A stretch of DNA of 10,106 nucleotides from assembly GCA_009908885.1 (NCBI GenBank), contig JAAAOL010000375.1:1-10106 (forward strand), written 5' to 3'. Below are positions 1-6,774 of this stretch, piece after piece; the first letter of the stretch is position 1, and every line of letters starts with the position of its first letter. The notes under the pieces were generated by a model. It was not told the DNA's origin. It saw nothing but the letters and a program-made list of their open reading frames with translations, and did not search any database. The DNA is from Bacteroidota bacterium. GTDB taxonomy: Bacteria; Bacteroidota; Rhodothermia; Rhodothermales; JAAAOL01. The position numbers and the translations under genes are program-made.

Positions 1-774
1 ATGGACGAACTCGTACTTGTAGAACGTGGTGTTATTGAGCGCGTCGGCGGTGTTGAACGCGAAGGCCGTCACGCGCGCTTCGAGCCCCATCGGCGGGGTG
101 AGCGTCGTCAGGTGCGGGCCTGCGGCGTCGTTCATGACCCAGAACAGCGTCTGATCGCCTAGCACCTCGGGGCGGTCGCCCCCGGCCAGGTTGTAGTTGT
201 TCGGGTTGCCGTCACCGTCGATGACCCCGGCGCCCAGTTCGAAGGGCCACTCCTGCAGGTCCTGCGTCGGCTCTTCACCGCGCTCGAAGGCTTCCACGTC
301 AGCGCGGGAGACCTTCCAGATACGGTCGAAATCGGAGCAGTCGTCCGGGTTCGGCGGCGTGCCGTCGTCGTTCAGCGGGCCGGGAAAGAACTCGTAGTCC
401 GCGCCAAACTGGGCGTACGTGGCGGCGGCCATCCGCAGCTCGCCGTCCACCTGACCACCGATCCAGATGCCGGAGGCGAAGATGGAAGCGAGGCCACTGC
501 CGTTGGGCACCTCGTACTGGGCGCTGCCGCCCGGGCCGTAGAAGAGCGAGCCGGTCGTGGTGGCGCGGGCCCGCACGTTGTTCACGTCGAGGTCCTGGAA
601 GAACGATCCGGTCTCACAGGTGCCTTTCGCCGCAGCGATGGCGGCCTGTACGGCCTTCGGGTCACGCTCTTTTTCGTCGTCCTTGTCCTTGTCCGGGCCA
701 GCATAGGCCACCCCGGCCGTGAGCCCGAAGCAGGCTAAAACCAGCCAGAGGCTCAGCGTTTTGAGTGGTTGCAT
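1..774 (-). CDS. Secreted/surface protein, N-terminal 258 residues (3' end outside window)
   Basis: The reading frame is open from the ATG at 774 to the left edge with no stop, so only the N-terminal 258 residues are visible. It begins with a classical signal peptide: a Lys near the N-terminus, a hydrophobic core to about residue 22, and an AYA cleavage site near residue 25. A strongly charged linker (DKDKDDEKERD) follows. A Cys at residue 15 (LVLAC) is a poor lipobox because hydrophobic residues continue after it. The mature part has segments such as YEVPNGSG, GIWIGGQVDG and YNLAGGDRPE, which I recognise as typical of large exported proteins of Rhodothermales. Many of those end in a type IX secretion sorting domain, but that end is not visible here. 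An in-frame ATG at 783 would add three residues (MLR). Neither start has a Shine-Dalgarno sequence. The gene lies 116 bases after the TonB-dependent receptor on the same strand and is probably co-transcribed with it. Its molecular function is unknown. Confidence 0.8.
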   Translation of the reverse strand, partial: MQPLKTLSLWLVLACFGLTAGVAYAGPDKDKDDEKERDPKAVQAAIAAAKGTCETGSFFQDLDVNNVRARATTTGSLFYGPGGSAQYEVPNGSGLASIFASGIWIGGQVDGELRMAAATYAQFGADYEFFPGPLNDDGTPPNPDDCSDFDRIWKVSRADVEAFERGEEPTQDLQEWPFELGAGVIDGDGNPNNYNLAGGDRPEVLGDQTLFWVMNDAAGPHLTTLTPPMGLEARVTAFAFNTADALNNTTFYKYEFVH

Positions 775-834
775 ACGTAGCATTCTATTTCGGAGGTATA
801 TGTCTGTCTCAGCAGAACGGGAACGTTCGGCGCA

Positions 835-870
835 GACCGCCCCGCCCGGCGCGATAGGCCGGGCGGGCGG
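835..870 (-). other. GC-rich hairpin between receptor and secreted-protein genes
   Basis: A perfect 10-bp stem (841-850 with 858-867) encloses a 7-base loop. About three more pairs form if C840 is bulged out. On the minus strand it begins about 24 bases after the receptor stop codon. No T-tract follows on that strand, so it is not a standard intrinsic terminator. It could slow polymerase, protect the 3' end of the receptor message, or reduce expression of the downstream gene. These roles are inference; the inverted repeat is seen directly. Confidence 0.5.
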
Positions 871-890
871 GGCTGCGTCGAGGGCGTGAC

Positions 891-3800
891 CTAGAAGTTG
901 ACGCGGACGCCGACGCGGGTGCGGCGCGGCAGGCCAAAGGCGCTAGAGCCAGAGAAGCTCGCCTGCCCCACACCGTTCGGGTTGTCCGTGTAGTAGTCGT
1001 AGTGGAAGAGGTAGCTGTCCGGATCGGTGGCTGCGTTGATCGCGTTGTCCGCGCCGCCGCCGGTCAGGAAGCCATCGTCATCCGGCAAGCCCGTTCCCCG
1101 GTAGAGGCCGAAGACGTTGCGCTCGTCCAGCAGGTTCTGCACCCACACGAACGCCGTCAGGCTGGCAGAGCCGCCTAACTGGAACCGGCGGTCGATGCGT
1201 AGATCGATCCGGTTTGACCACGGGAAGTTCGCACCGTTGATGCTGCCCTCGACGAAGTTGTTCGTCTGGTTGAAGATGGGCGTCACCACAGGCGTCTGCA
1301 GCTGCGTGTACGGGCGGCCACTCTGAATGACGGCCAGCACGTTCACCCCGAAGTTCTCCAGGATGTGCGTGCCGCCGACCATCGGGCCCTCACCCGCGCC
1401 CAGCCGGTAGTCTACACTCGCGTTGATCGAGTGGCGACGGTCGAAGCTGGCCGGAGAGATGAAGTCCGGGAAGTAGGTGCCGCGCCAGGCGATGGTGGCT
1501 GCCGTGGCGGCATCCGACCCGGTGCCCTGCGCAAACGAGAGCGTGTAGTTCGCGTTGATCGAGATGCCTCGCGTGCGCCGCAGGTCGAACTCGAAGGTCG
1601 CGCCCCTCGTCGTGGTGAAGTCCACGTTGAAGTGGCCGTAGTAGCCCGGGGCGGGGAACGACGCGTTCAGCGTCCGGCGACCAATCTTGTTCTTCTGCGT
1701 CCGGTAGAAGCCCGAGATCTGGAGCGCGGCCCGCGCACCGATGCGCTGGCGGAAGCCCAGTTCGTACTGCACCGTCCGCTCCGGCTCCAGGGCCGGGTTG
1801 TCGAACGCCGAGCCGCCACGGATGTCGAGGTGGGCGGCCGGGGGCAGATAGGCTCGTTCGGTCGGGCGCTGGTTGAGCACGTTGTAGCTGGCGAAGAAGA
1901 GCGCGCGGTCGGTCACCGGGAAGCTCACGCCGATGCGCGGCTGGAAGGTCACCTGCGGCTCGTAGTCCTCGAAGGCGGTGGACGGCGGAGCGTCCGATTC
2001 AGCCGGGCTGCCGAGGCGGTTGATTTCCTCGCGCGTGGCCTGGTCGCCGCTCGCGTCGTAGAAGTTGCCGTCGATGTCGCGGAAGCCCACGATCGGGCTG
2101 CCTTCGCCGCTCTCGAAGTACACGGCGTAGTCATCCTCGATATTGCCCGGGGCCTCTACGGCGCCGGCACGCACGATCGGACGGAAGGCAAACGGGTCCG
2201 TCAGGATCTGCGTGTTGTTATCGAAGACATCCACGCGCACGCCAAGGTCGAGGATGATGTCGCGGAACTCGATCTTATCGCGGAGATAGCCCGCGTAGTA
2301 GATCGGCTCGTACGGGGCGAGGTCGAAGTTCTCGCCCGCGTCGAAGGCGTCGATGTTGCCTTCATCGACTTCCTCGGTGCCCAGGTAATTGTACCCGTAG
2401 CGCTCGATGGTGGCCGTCTCGAAGGGGTCGAACGGAAGCTGGTCGTAGCTCGTGACGGCGTCCTCGGGGCTTACGGCCTCCGGGTTGCCGTCGGCGAAGT
2501 ACCGCGCAAACTGGCCGCCGACGATGTCGAAGAGGCGCTGCGTGCGCTGCTCGAACTCGCCGCCGAACTCCAGCTGGTGCACGCCGACCTGCGTCGTCGC
2601 GTTCGCCGTGAGACGGAACTGCGTGTTATCGGTCTTGGTGAAGCGCGTCAGGCGCGTTCCGGGAGCCCCGAAGAGCGAGTAGATGCCGCCGCCGGAGGGC
2701 AGGCTGCCGTCCTGCAGGCTGGGCTCGTAGATCCCTTCGTCGGGATTGAACTGCCAGTAATTGCGCGCTACGTCGTTGATGTCGAAGCCGGGCGTCGGGT
2801 TGCCGTTGGCATCGACGCCGTCCACGTCAGCGTAGAAGAGCGCGTCCGCGACGTCGTCGGAGAAGCCCGTCGGGTAGCGCGTGAACTGATCCTGCGAGTA
2901 GTCCGCAGAGATCTCGTAGAACGTGGTGTTCGACAGGTACTGCCGCCACGTGGCCGCGCCGCGCCAGGTCTGACGATCCTGCTCGTAGAACACGTCCCGG
3001 GCGTAGAGCGACCGGTTGTAGTTAAACGTCTGCTCGTCCCGGTTATTGAACGTGCCCGAGAGCCGCAACTGCGTGCTCTGCGTCGGCTGGAAGGTCAGGT
3101 TCAGGTTCGTGTTGATATCCGTCTGCGGATGATCCTTCCCCTGCCGCCGCTCGAAGTCGTTGGCCGTGAACAGCTCAGCGCGGTCGGTGAGCTGCGAGTT
3201 GGCCACGGAGCCGTTCTCGCTGAGCAGTCCCTGCTCGCGGAGGAGCGCCTCGATGTCGCCGACGCCCGCGGAGTCCGGCAGGTTGGCCGTCGGGAAGGGG
3301 ACGAAGAAGGTAGAGTCGTTGTCACTCACCAGAATGGCCTGCGGATTGGTCTGCAGGCCATTAAAGACGTCGTCCGGCAAGGTAAACGTCTCCGGCGAAT
3401 ACGGGCTCTGATCGGACTGATACTGGCCCTCGGCGGAGACGAAGAAGCTGAGCTTGTTCTGCACGATCGGACCACCGATCGAGATCGAGCCCAGATTGTA
3501 GCCGAAGTCGTCGAGCACCTCCGAGGTGATGGCCTCGACCGAGCCGAAGAATTCAGCGCCGATGCCGCTCTTGGTCGTGATCGAGATCACGCCGGACTGC
3601 ACGTCGCCGTAGCGGGCCGGGATGGTGCCGATGAGCATTTCCTGCTCCTGCACCGCCTGCTGCGGCACGCCCACGAGGCCGACGACCTTGACGCCGTCGA
3701 CGAAGAAGGTGACCTCCTGCTCGCGACCGCCGCGAATGAAGAGGTTGCCAGAACCCTCGTCCGAAACGACGCCGCCCTGCAGGGCAGCCACGTTGCCGGA

Positions 3801-4232
3801 CCCGCGGACCGGCAGGTTCTCGATCGTCTCAGCCGTCACCGTGCGCGGGGCACCGATGGCGTCTTTCTGGATGAGGGGCCGTTCGTATTCGACGACGACC
3901 TCATCGAGCTGAGCGCCCTCTTGCAGTGAGAAATCGATCTCGCGGGTGTAGCCCGCATTGATTTCGACGTCGTTGACCGAACTGGTCTGATAGCCGACGA
4001 ACGACGCCTGTACGTCGTAGGTGCCGACCGGAACGCCGATTAGGACATAATTACCGTCAACGTCGGTGGCCGTCCCGAGCGTGGTCCCGCTCAGGACGAC
4101 GTTCGCCCCGGGAAGGGGCTCGCCTGTAGCGGCGTCAGTGACGGTACCGGTGAGTTTACCCGTGCTCTGGGCCCACGCCATACTCGGCGCGACCAGCAGC
4201 ATGAGTAATAGCGCACCCCATTTGCGTACCAT
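891..4232 (-). CDS. TonB-dependent outer-membrane receptor with N-terminal carboxypeptidase-like domain
   Basis: The 1113-residue protein starts with a signal peptide (about 1-21, cleavage after AWA). A carboxypeptidase-regulatory-like beta-sandwich spans about 25-105, with GTVTDAATGEPLPGANV and DGNYVLIGVPVGTYDV characteristic. A plug domain spans about 115-222, with FIRGGREQEVTFFVDGV and ARYGDVQSGVISITTKSG typical. The rest is a large 22-strand-type barrel that ends in RVGVRVNF, with the terminal Phe usual for outer-membrane proteins. Such receptors import a bound ligand across the outer membrane using TonB-ExbBD energy; the ligand cannot be told from sequence. Long Asp/Gly/Asn-rich stretches (about residues 460-490 and 600-650) are probably extracellular loops. 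The start is well fixed: AGGAGGT at 4238-4244 lies 5 bases before the ATG. No SusD-like lipoprotein gene follows. The next gene encodes a different secreted protein, so this is not a standard SusCD pair. Transcription probably starts about 325 bases upstream, at the promoter at 4564-4592. Confidence 0.93.
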   Translation of the reverse strand: MVRKWGALLLMLLVAPSMAWAQSTGKLTGTVTDAATGEPLPGANVVLSGTTLGTATDVDGNYVLIGVPVGTYDVQASFVGYQTSSVNDVEINAGYTREIDFSLQEGAQLDEVVVEYERPLIQKDAIGAPRTVTAETIENLPVRGSGNVAALQGGVVSDEGSGNLFIRGGREQEVTFFVDGVKVVGLVGVPQQAVQEQEMLIGTIPARYGDVQSGVISITTKSGIGAEFFGSVEAITSEVLDDFGYNLGSISIGGPIVQNKLSFFVSAEGQYQSDQSPYSPETFTLPDDVFNGLQTNPQAILVSDNDSTFFVPFPTANLPDSAGVGDIEALLREQGLLSENGSVANSQLTDRAELFTANDFERRQGKDHPQTDINTNLNLTFQPTQSTQLRLSGTFNNRDEQTFNYNRSLYARDVFYEQDRQTWRGAATWRQYLSNTTFYEISADYSQDQFTRYPTGFSDDVADALFYADVDGVDANGNPTPGFDINDVARNYWQFNPDEGIYEPSLQDGSLPSGGGIYSLFGAPGTRLTRFTKTDNTQFRLTANATTQVGVHQLEFGGEFEQRTQRLFDIVGGQFARYFADGNPEAVSPEDAVTSYDQLPFDPFETATIERYGYNYLGTEEVDEGNIDAFDAGENFDLAPYEPIYYAGYLRDKIEFRDIILDLGVRVDVFDNNTQILTDPFAFRPIVRAGAVEAPGNIEDDYAVYFESGEGSPIVGFRDIDGNFYDASGDQATREEINRLGSPAESDAPPSTAFEDYEPQVTFQPRIGVSFPVTDRALFFASYNVLNQRPTERAYLPPAAHLDIRGGSAFDNPALEPERTVQYELGFRQRIGARAALQISGFYRTQKNKIGRRTLNASFPAPGYYGHFNVDFTTTRGATFEFDLRRTRGISINANYTLSFAQGTGSDAATAATIAWRGTYFPDFISPASFDRRHSINASVDYRLGAGEGPMVGGTHILENFGVNVLAVIQSGRPYTQLQTPVVTPIFNQTNNFVEGSINGANFPWSNRIDLRIDRRFQLGGSASLTAFVWVQNLLDERNVFGLYRGTGLPDDDGFLTGGGADNAINAATDPDSYLFHYDYYTDNPNGVGQASFSGSSAFGLPRRTRVGVRVNF

Positions 4233-4237
4233 ATGCT

Positions 4238-4244
4238 ACCTCCT
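4238..4244 (-). promoter_or_regulatory. Strong Shine-Dalgarno site of the receptor gene
   Basis: AGGAGGT on the minus strand lies 5 bases before the ATG at 4232. This is close to a full anti-16S match and decides the start codon. It stands out because most genes in this window, and in Bacteroidota generally, have no recognisable Shine-Dalgarno sequence. Confidence 0.8.
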
Positions 4245-4557
4245 GTCGTGTGATGTGTGGCAGAAAAACTATGTTCGAAGTCGACGGCCCGTGTGGGGAC
4301 CACACGAACCGCAGGCGTTGCAACCGCACCCTTTCATGCGACAGCGATCACCAGATCACGGGCGCGGGGGCGTCCTGAGCGCATAGCCACAGCAGACCTA
4401 CCTTGCACGTACCGCTGCGTGGGGCGCAGCAGTGCGTCTGTGCCGAGAAACGGCGTGCTCCTGAGAGCGGTGGGGAAAGAAAAGCTGTAGCAACGTTCTC
4501 TATGTGCGACGCTCCAAGATGGTCAAGAAGATGGCTGTACCTCTCGTTCAGGTTGAT
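4245..4557 (-). promoter_or_regulatory. Long structured 5' leader of the receptor transcript
   Basis: This is the region between the promoter's expected start site (about 4556) and the ribosome binding site. It holds several inverted repeats. At 4412-4432 an 8-bp stem (one G-U pair) closes a 5-base loop, and GCAC/GTGC flanks can extend it. At 4290-4306 a perfect 7-bp stem (CGTGTGG/CCACACG) has a 3-base loop. On the minus strand a TTTTT run lies about 25 bases after this second stem, too far for a classical terminator. No known riboswitch is recognisable: I looked for cobalamin, TPP and similar conserved boxes, which would be plausible before a TonB receptor. It contains no credible gene. Regulation by RNA structure is inference. 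Confidence 0.4.
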
Positions 4558-4563
4558 GGCTCA

Positions 4564-4592
4564 AATATATCGGGGGGCCTTTCCTTTGTCAA
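4564..4592 (-). promoter_or_regulatory. Housekeeping-type promoter for the receptor operon
   Basis: On the minus strand there is a perfect -35 TTGACA (4587-4592), a 17-base spacer, and TATATT (4564-4569). The -10 continues as TATATTTG (4562-4569), so it also matches the Bacteroidota -7 motif TAnnTTTG. The predicted transcript start is near 4556. Its position and strand fit the TonB-dependent receptor gene, leaving a leader of about 325 bases. Confidence 0.75.
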
Positions 4593-4971
4593 GGTATTAT
4601 TAGCGTACCATTAAACAGGGACTAAGAATTGCATGGGAGCGCAAATCCACTACCCATCCGTTCATGGTCGCTGTCATCGTGGCCCAATATTTGATGCGAT
4701 CTGAGATTCAACATCGAGAAGCGCAATGTGCCTCCCGGCCCCTTCCGCAACGGCAAGAACCAGGGCGGCCCGGCTGAACCTCTTTTGTTAGCATCGTCGG
4801 CACAAGGTGGGCCCTGCGATAGGGAAATGTGCCGGGCGGCTCAGCCGTTTAGTTTGAACATCCTCCAATAAAGGACTTCAGGGCCTTCCTTCGGATTAAG
4901 AAAAGGTGAACTCCCCTGGAATGCAAGCCGACCGTCGTCCCGGCCCGCGTAGCTGGCACGCCTCGGCTTCC
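4593..4971. other. Gene-free stretch between engB and the receptor promoter
   Basis: I see no credible coding region here: open frames are short and lack recognisable protein features. The half near the promoter is visibly more AT-rich than the coding DNA. Two structured pieces stand out. One is a nested inverted repeat at 4798-4834 (CGGCACA pairing with TGTGCCG, with an inner CCCT/AGGG stem), followed at 4836-4853 by a GC-rich hairpin and T-rich bases on the plus strand. The other is a 7-bp inverted repeat, AAGCCGA/TCGGCTT (4925-4931 with 4963-4969), directly after the engB stop. It could be the folded 3' end of the engB message, but it lacks a T-tract. Confidence 0.5.
4798..4856 (+). other. 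Nested hairpin followed by terminator-like hairpin (possible small RNA end)
   Basis: A 7-bp stem (4798-4804 with 4828-4834) encloses a smaller CCCT/AGGG stem (4812-4815 with 4821-4824). Immediately after it, CGGC-TCA-GCCG with possible flanking G-U pairs is followed by TTTAGTTT. Read on the plus strand this resembles a structured RNA ending in a weak intrinsic terminator. No plus-strand gene precedes it and I find no convincing plus-strand promoter, so this remains a low-confidence structural observation. Confidence 0.2.
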
Positions 4972-5562
4972 TTAAACGCCCGTCACGTCGCGGATCCAGT
5001 TCCAGAGGTCGTTGTACCCCCGCCGGTCGTTGGCCGAGGTCAGCACGACGGGCACGTCCATGGCCCCGCGCGCTAACACCTGCTCGACGCGGCGCACGCT
5101 CTGCCCCCGCTTGTTGCCGGAGAGCTTGTCGGTCTTCGTGAGCGCAATCAGATAGGGCACCGGACTCTCCCGCATGAGCGCCATCACGTCTTCGTCATGC
5201 GACTGCGGCGGGTGCCGACTGTCGACCAGGTGGATGACCAGCCGCAACGCCGACCGCTCGGTGAGGTAGCGCCCGATGAGCTGCCCCCACCGCTCCCGCT
5301 CCTTCTTGGACACCTTCGCGTAGCCATACCCCGGCAGGTCCACGAAGTACAGCTTCCCGTTGATGCGGTAGTAGTTGAGTTGCTGCGTCTTCCCGGGCGA
5401 CCGGCTCGTGCGCGCCAGACTCTTCCGTCCGAGCAGCATATTCAGCAGCGAGCTCTTGCCCACGTTGGATCGCCCGACGAAGGCCACCTCGGGCAACTCG
5501 GGCGGCGGCAGCTGTTCCCACCGCGCCACGCCCTTTACGAATTCAGCGTCACGGACGTGCAT
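4972..5562 (-). CDS. engB: EngB/YsxC/YihA ribosome-biogenesis GTPase
   Basis: This cytoplasmic TRAFAC GTPase of the EngB family is needed for assembly of the large ribosomal subunit. The 196-residue length is normal for the family. All G motifs are visible: G1 GRSNVGKS (30-37), the switch I segment TSRSPGKTQ with T59 (52-60), G3 DLPGYG (75-80), G4 TKTD (142-145) and G5 TSA (175-177). I chose the ATG at 5562 (MHVRDAEFVKG) because the family's conserved N-terminus begins there. The frame stays open upstream to an ATG at 5697, but those 45 extra residues are low-complexity Pro/Arg/Ser sequence read through repeat element A and are very unlikely to be translated. No Shine-Dalgarno is evident. The gene lies 216 bases after sucD on the same strand. 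No promoter of its own is clear, so read-through from sucD is possible. Confidence 0.95.
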   Translation of the reverse strand: MHVRDAEFVKGVARWEQLPPPELPEVAFVGRSNVGKSSLLNMLLGRKSLARTSRSPGKTQQLNYYRINGKLYFVDLPGYGYAKVSKKERERWGQLIGRYLTERSALRLVIHLVDSRHPPQSHDEDVMALMRESPVPYLIALTKTDKLSGNKRGQSVRRVEQVLARGAMDVPVVLTSANDRRGYNDLWNWIRDVTGV

Positions 5563-5593
5563 CGATGCTGGGCGTTGGCGAGAGGGTGCGTGG

Positions 5594-5717
5594 GAGGTCG
5601 GGAGTCTGGGAAAGGGAGAAGGGGTGAAGGGGTGAGGAGGCGTACCCCAGGGGAGAGCGACGGGGCGAGGCATACATTCTCGCGTGACCTCCCCCATTCT
5701 CCCGCTCCCCCATTCTC
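5594..5717. repeat. Element A: inverted arrays of degenerate 7-base units
   Basis: The left arm (5594-5642, plus strand) is purine-rich and in strict 7-base phase, with units such as GGAGTCT, GGGAAAG, GGAGAAG and GGGTGAA. The right arm (5676-5717) reads in the same style on the minus strand, with units such as GAGAATG, GGGGAGC and GGGAGAA. It also contains an exact 13-base direct repeat (5689-5701 and 5705-5717). The arms face each other around a core of about 33 bases. They can pair in part: GGGAGAAGGGG at 5614-5624 matches the opposite arm with one bulge. The element fills most of the gap between sucD and engB and would be transcribed in the engB leader. The heptad phase is seen directly; function and origin are unknown. 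It resembles in style the heptameric STRR repeats known from cyanobacteria. Confidence 0.65.
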
Positions 5718-5778
5718 ACACACGCATAACGCCACCCGTACAGAAAAGCTACGGGGTTGGGAATGGAGTCGCCCAGCG

Positions 5779-6657
5779 TCAAGCCGGCGTCCCCAGATGC
5801 TCCGCGACGGTCTCGCCGATGAGGGCCGGGTTCTTGACGATGACGGCGCCGGCATCTTCGAGGGCGGCGAACTTGTCCTCCGCCGTCCCCTTGCCGCCGG
5901 AGATGATCGCACCCGCGTGGCCCATGCGTCGCCCGGGAGGGGCCGTCCGCCCCGCGATGAACGCGAAGACGGGCTTCGTCATGTGCGCTTTGATGTAGGC
6001 CGCGGCCTCTTCCTCCGCCGTCCCGCCGATCTCGCCGATGAGGACCACCGCGTCGGTGTCGTCGTCGGCCTCGAAGAGCTTGAGGGCGTCGACGAAGCGC
6101 GTGCCGATGATGGGATCGCCGCCGATGCCGACGGCAGTGCTCTGCCCGAGCCCCTGGCGCGTGAGCTGGTCGACGGCTTCGTAGGTGAGCGTGCCGGAGC
6201 GCGAGATGAGCCCGATGCGGCCCTCGGCGAAGATCATGGCGGGCATGATGCCTACTTTGGCCGCGCCCGGCGTGATGACACCCGGACAGTTGGGCCCGAT
6301 GAGGCGCGCGCCCTTCTTCTGCACGAAGGCATACGTCGGGATCATGTCCTGCACCGGAATGCCCTCGGTGATGCAGACGATGACTTCGATCCCGGCGTCG
6401 GCGGCCTCCTGGATGGCGTCGGCGGCGAAGGGCGGGGGCACGAAGATGATGGACGCGTTGGCCCCCTCCTGCTCCACCGCCTCTACGACGGTGTTGAAGA
6501 CGGGCCGGTCCAGATGCGTCTGTCCGCCCTTGCCCGGCGTGACGCCCGCGACGACGTTCGTGCCGTACTCGATCATCTGCCCGGCGTGGAAGGTGCCTTC
6601 ACTGCCCGTGATGCCCTGCACCACCAGGCGCGTCTCTGCGTTGACGAGAATGCTCAT
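5779..6657 (-). CDS. sucD: Succinyl-CoA synthetase (ADP/GDP-forming) subunit alpha
   Basis: This is the alpha subunit of the TCA-cycle enzyme that interconverts succinyl-CoA and succinate with substrate-level phosphorylation of ADP or GDP. It is cytosolic and works as a heteromer with SucC. The 292 residues match the family's usual length of about 290. The N-terminal CoA-binding Rossmann domain carries GITGSEGTFH (15-24). GPNCPG (121-126) and GIGGDP (177-182) are conserved signatures. The phosphorylated active-site His is H247 in RRMGHAGAI, and E209 in GEIGG corresponds to the glutamate that stabilises it. The ATG at 6657 gives the standard N-terminus; only a GGA one base from the start resembles a ribosome site. 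sucC is not adjacent upstream (gatA is there), so the two subunit genes are separated in this genome, at least at this locus. Element B lies immediately upstream, so its left arm sits in the sucD leader. Confidence 0.97.
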   Translation of the reverse strand: MSILVNAETRLVVQGITGSEGTFHAGQMIEYGTNVVAGVTPGKGGQTHLDRPVFNTVVEAVEQEGANASIIFVPPPFAADAIQEAADAGIEVIVCITEGIPVQDMIPTYAFVQKKGARLIGPNCPGVITPGAAKVGIMPAMIFAEGRIGLISRSGTLTYEAVDQLTRQGLGQSTAVGIGGDPIIGTRFVDALKLFEADDDTDAVVLIGEIGGTAEEEAAAYIKAHMTKPVFAFIAGRTAPPGRRMGHAGAIISGGKGTAEDKFAALEDAGAVIVKNPALIGETVAEHLGTPA

Positions 6658-6667
6658 TCCGATGTTC

Positions 6668-6773
6668 GGTTTTCGATTTCAGGTTTAGGGTTGTGCGTTT
6701 CGGGTTGCAGGTTGGACTAGCCGCTAAATCATAAGAAAAATGACCCGCAACCCATAACCCGCAACCCGTAACC
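6668..6773. repeat. Element B: inverted arrays of GGTTNNG heptads
   Basis: The left arm (6668-6716, plus strand) is seven consecutive 7-base units in strict phase, mostly fitting GGTTNNG (for example GGTTTAG, GGTTGTG, GGTTGCA). The right arm (6739-6773) has five units of the same consensus on the minus strand (GGTTACG, GGTTGCG, GGTTATG, GGTTGCG, then a diverged GGTCATT). The arms face each other around an AT-richer core of 22 bases (6717-6738). The transcript of either strand could fold into an imperfect long hairpin. The element starts one base past the gatA stop and ends 10 bases before the sucD start, so it occupies essentially the whole intergenic gap. It could act as a transcription or mRNA-stability boundary; this is inference. 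Confidence 0.7.
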
Positions 6774-6774
6774 T

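Noticed and set aside
1365..3929. An 854-codon open frame on the plus strand, antisense to the receptor gene.
   Set aside because: It lies entirely within the receptor gene. Its product is a monotonous Arg/Val/Glu/Ala/Asp-rich sequence without domain signatures, as expected for a shadow frame in high-GC DNA. The minus-strand protein is recognisable along its whole length.
4270..4290. GTTCGAA, suggestive of a tRNA T-loop.
   Set aside because: No acceptor stem, anticodon arm or D-loop can be placed around it.
4245..4557. Possible cobalamin riboswitch before the TonB-dependent receptor.
   Set aside because: I looked for the conserved B12-box type sequence and related core motifs on the minus strand and did not see them.
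4066..4603. Several short open frames on both strands in the receptor leader.
   Set aside because: They overlap each other and the 5' end of the receptor gene, and lack ribosome sites and protein features; the region is better read as promoter and leader.
5563..5697. A 45-residue N-terminal extension of EngB.
   Set aside because: It is Pro/Ser/Arg-rich low-complexity sequence translated through element A; the family normally starts at about the chosen Met.
5197..6720. A 507-codon open frame on the plus strand across engB, element A and sucD.
   Set aside because: It crosses two well-supported minus-strand genes and a repeat, has no recognisable domain, and has shadow-frame composition.
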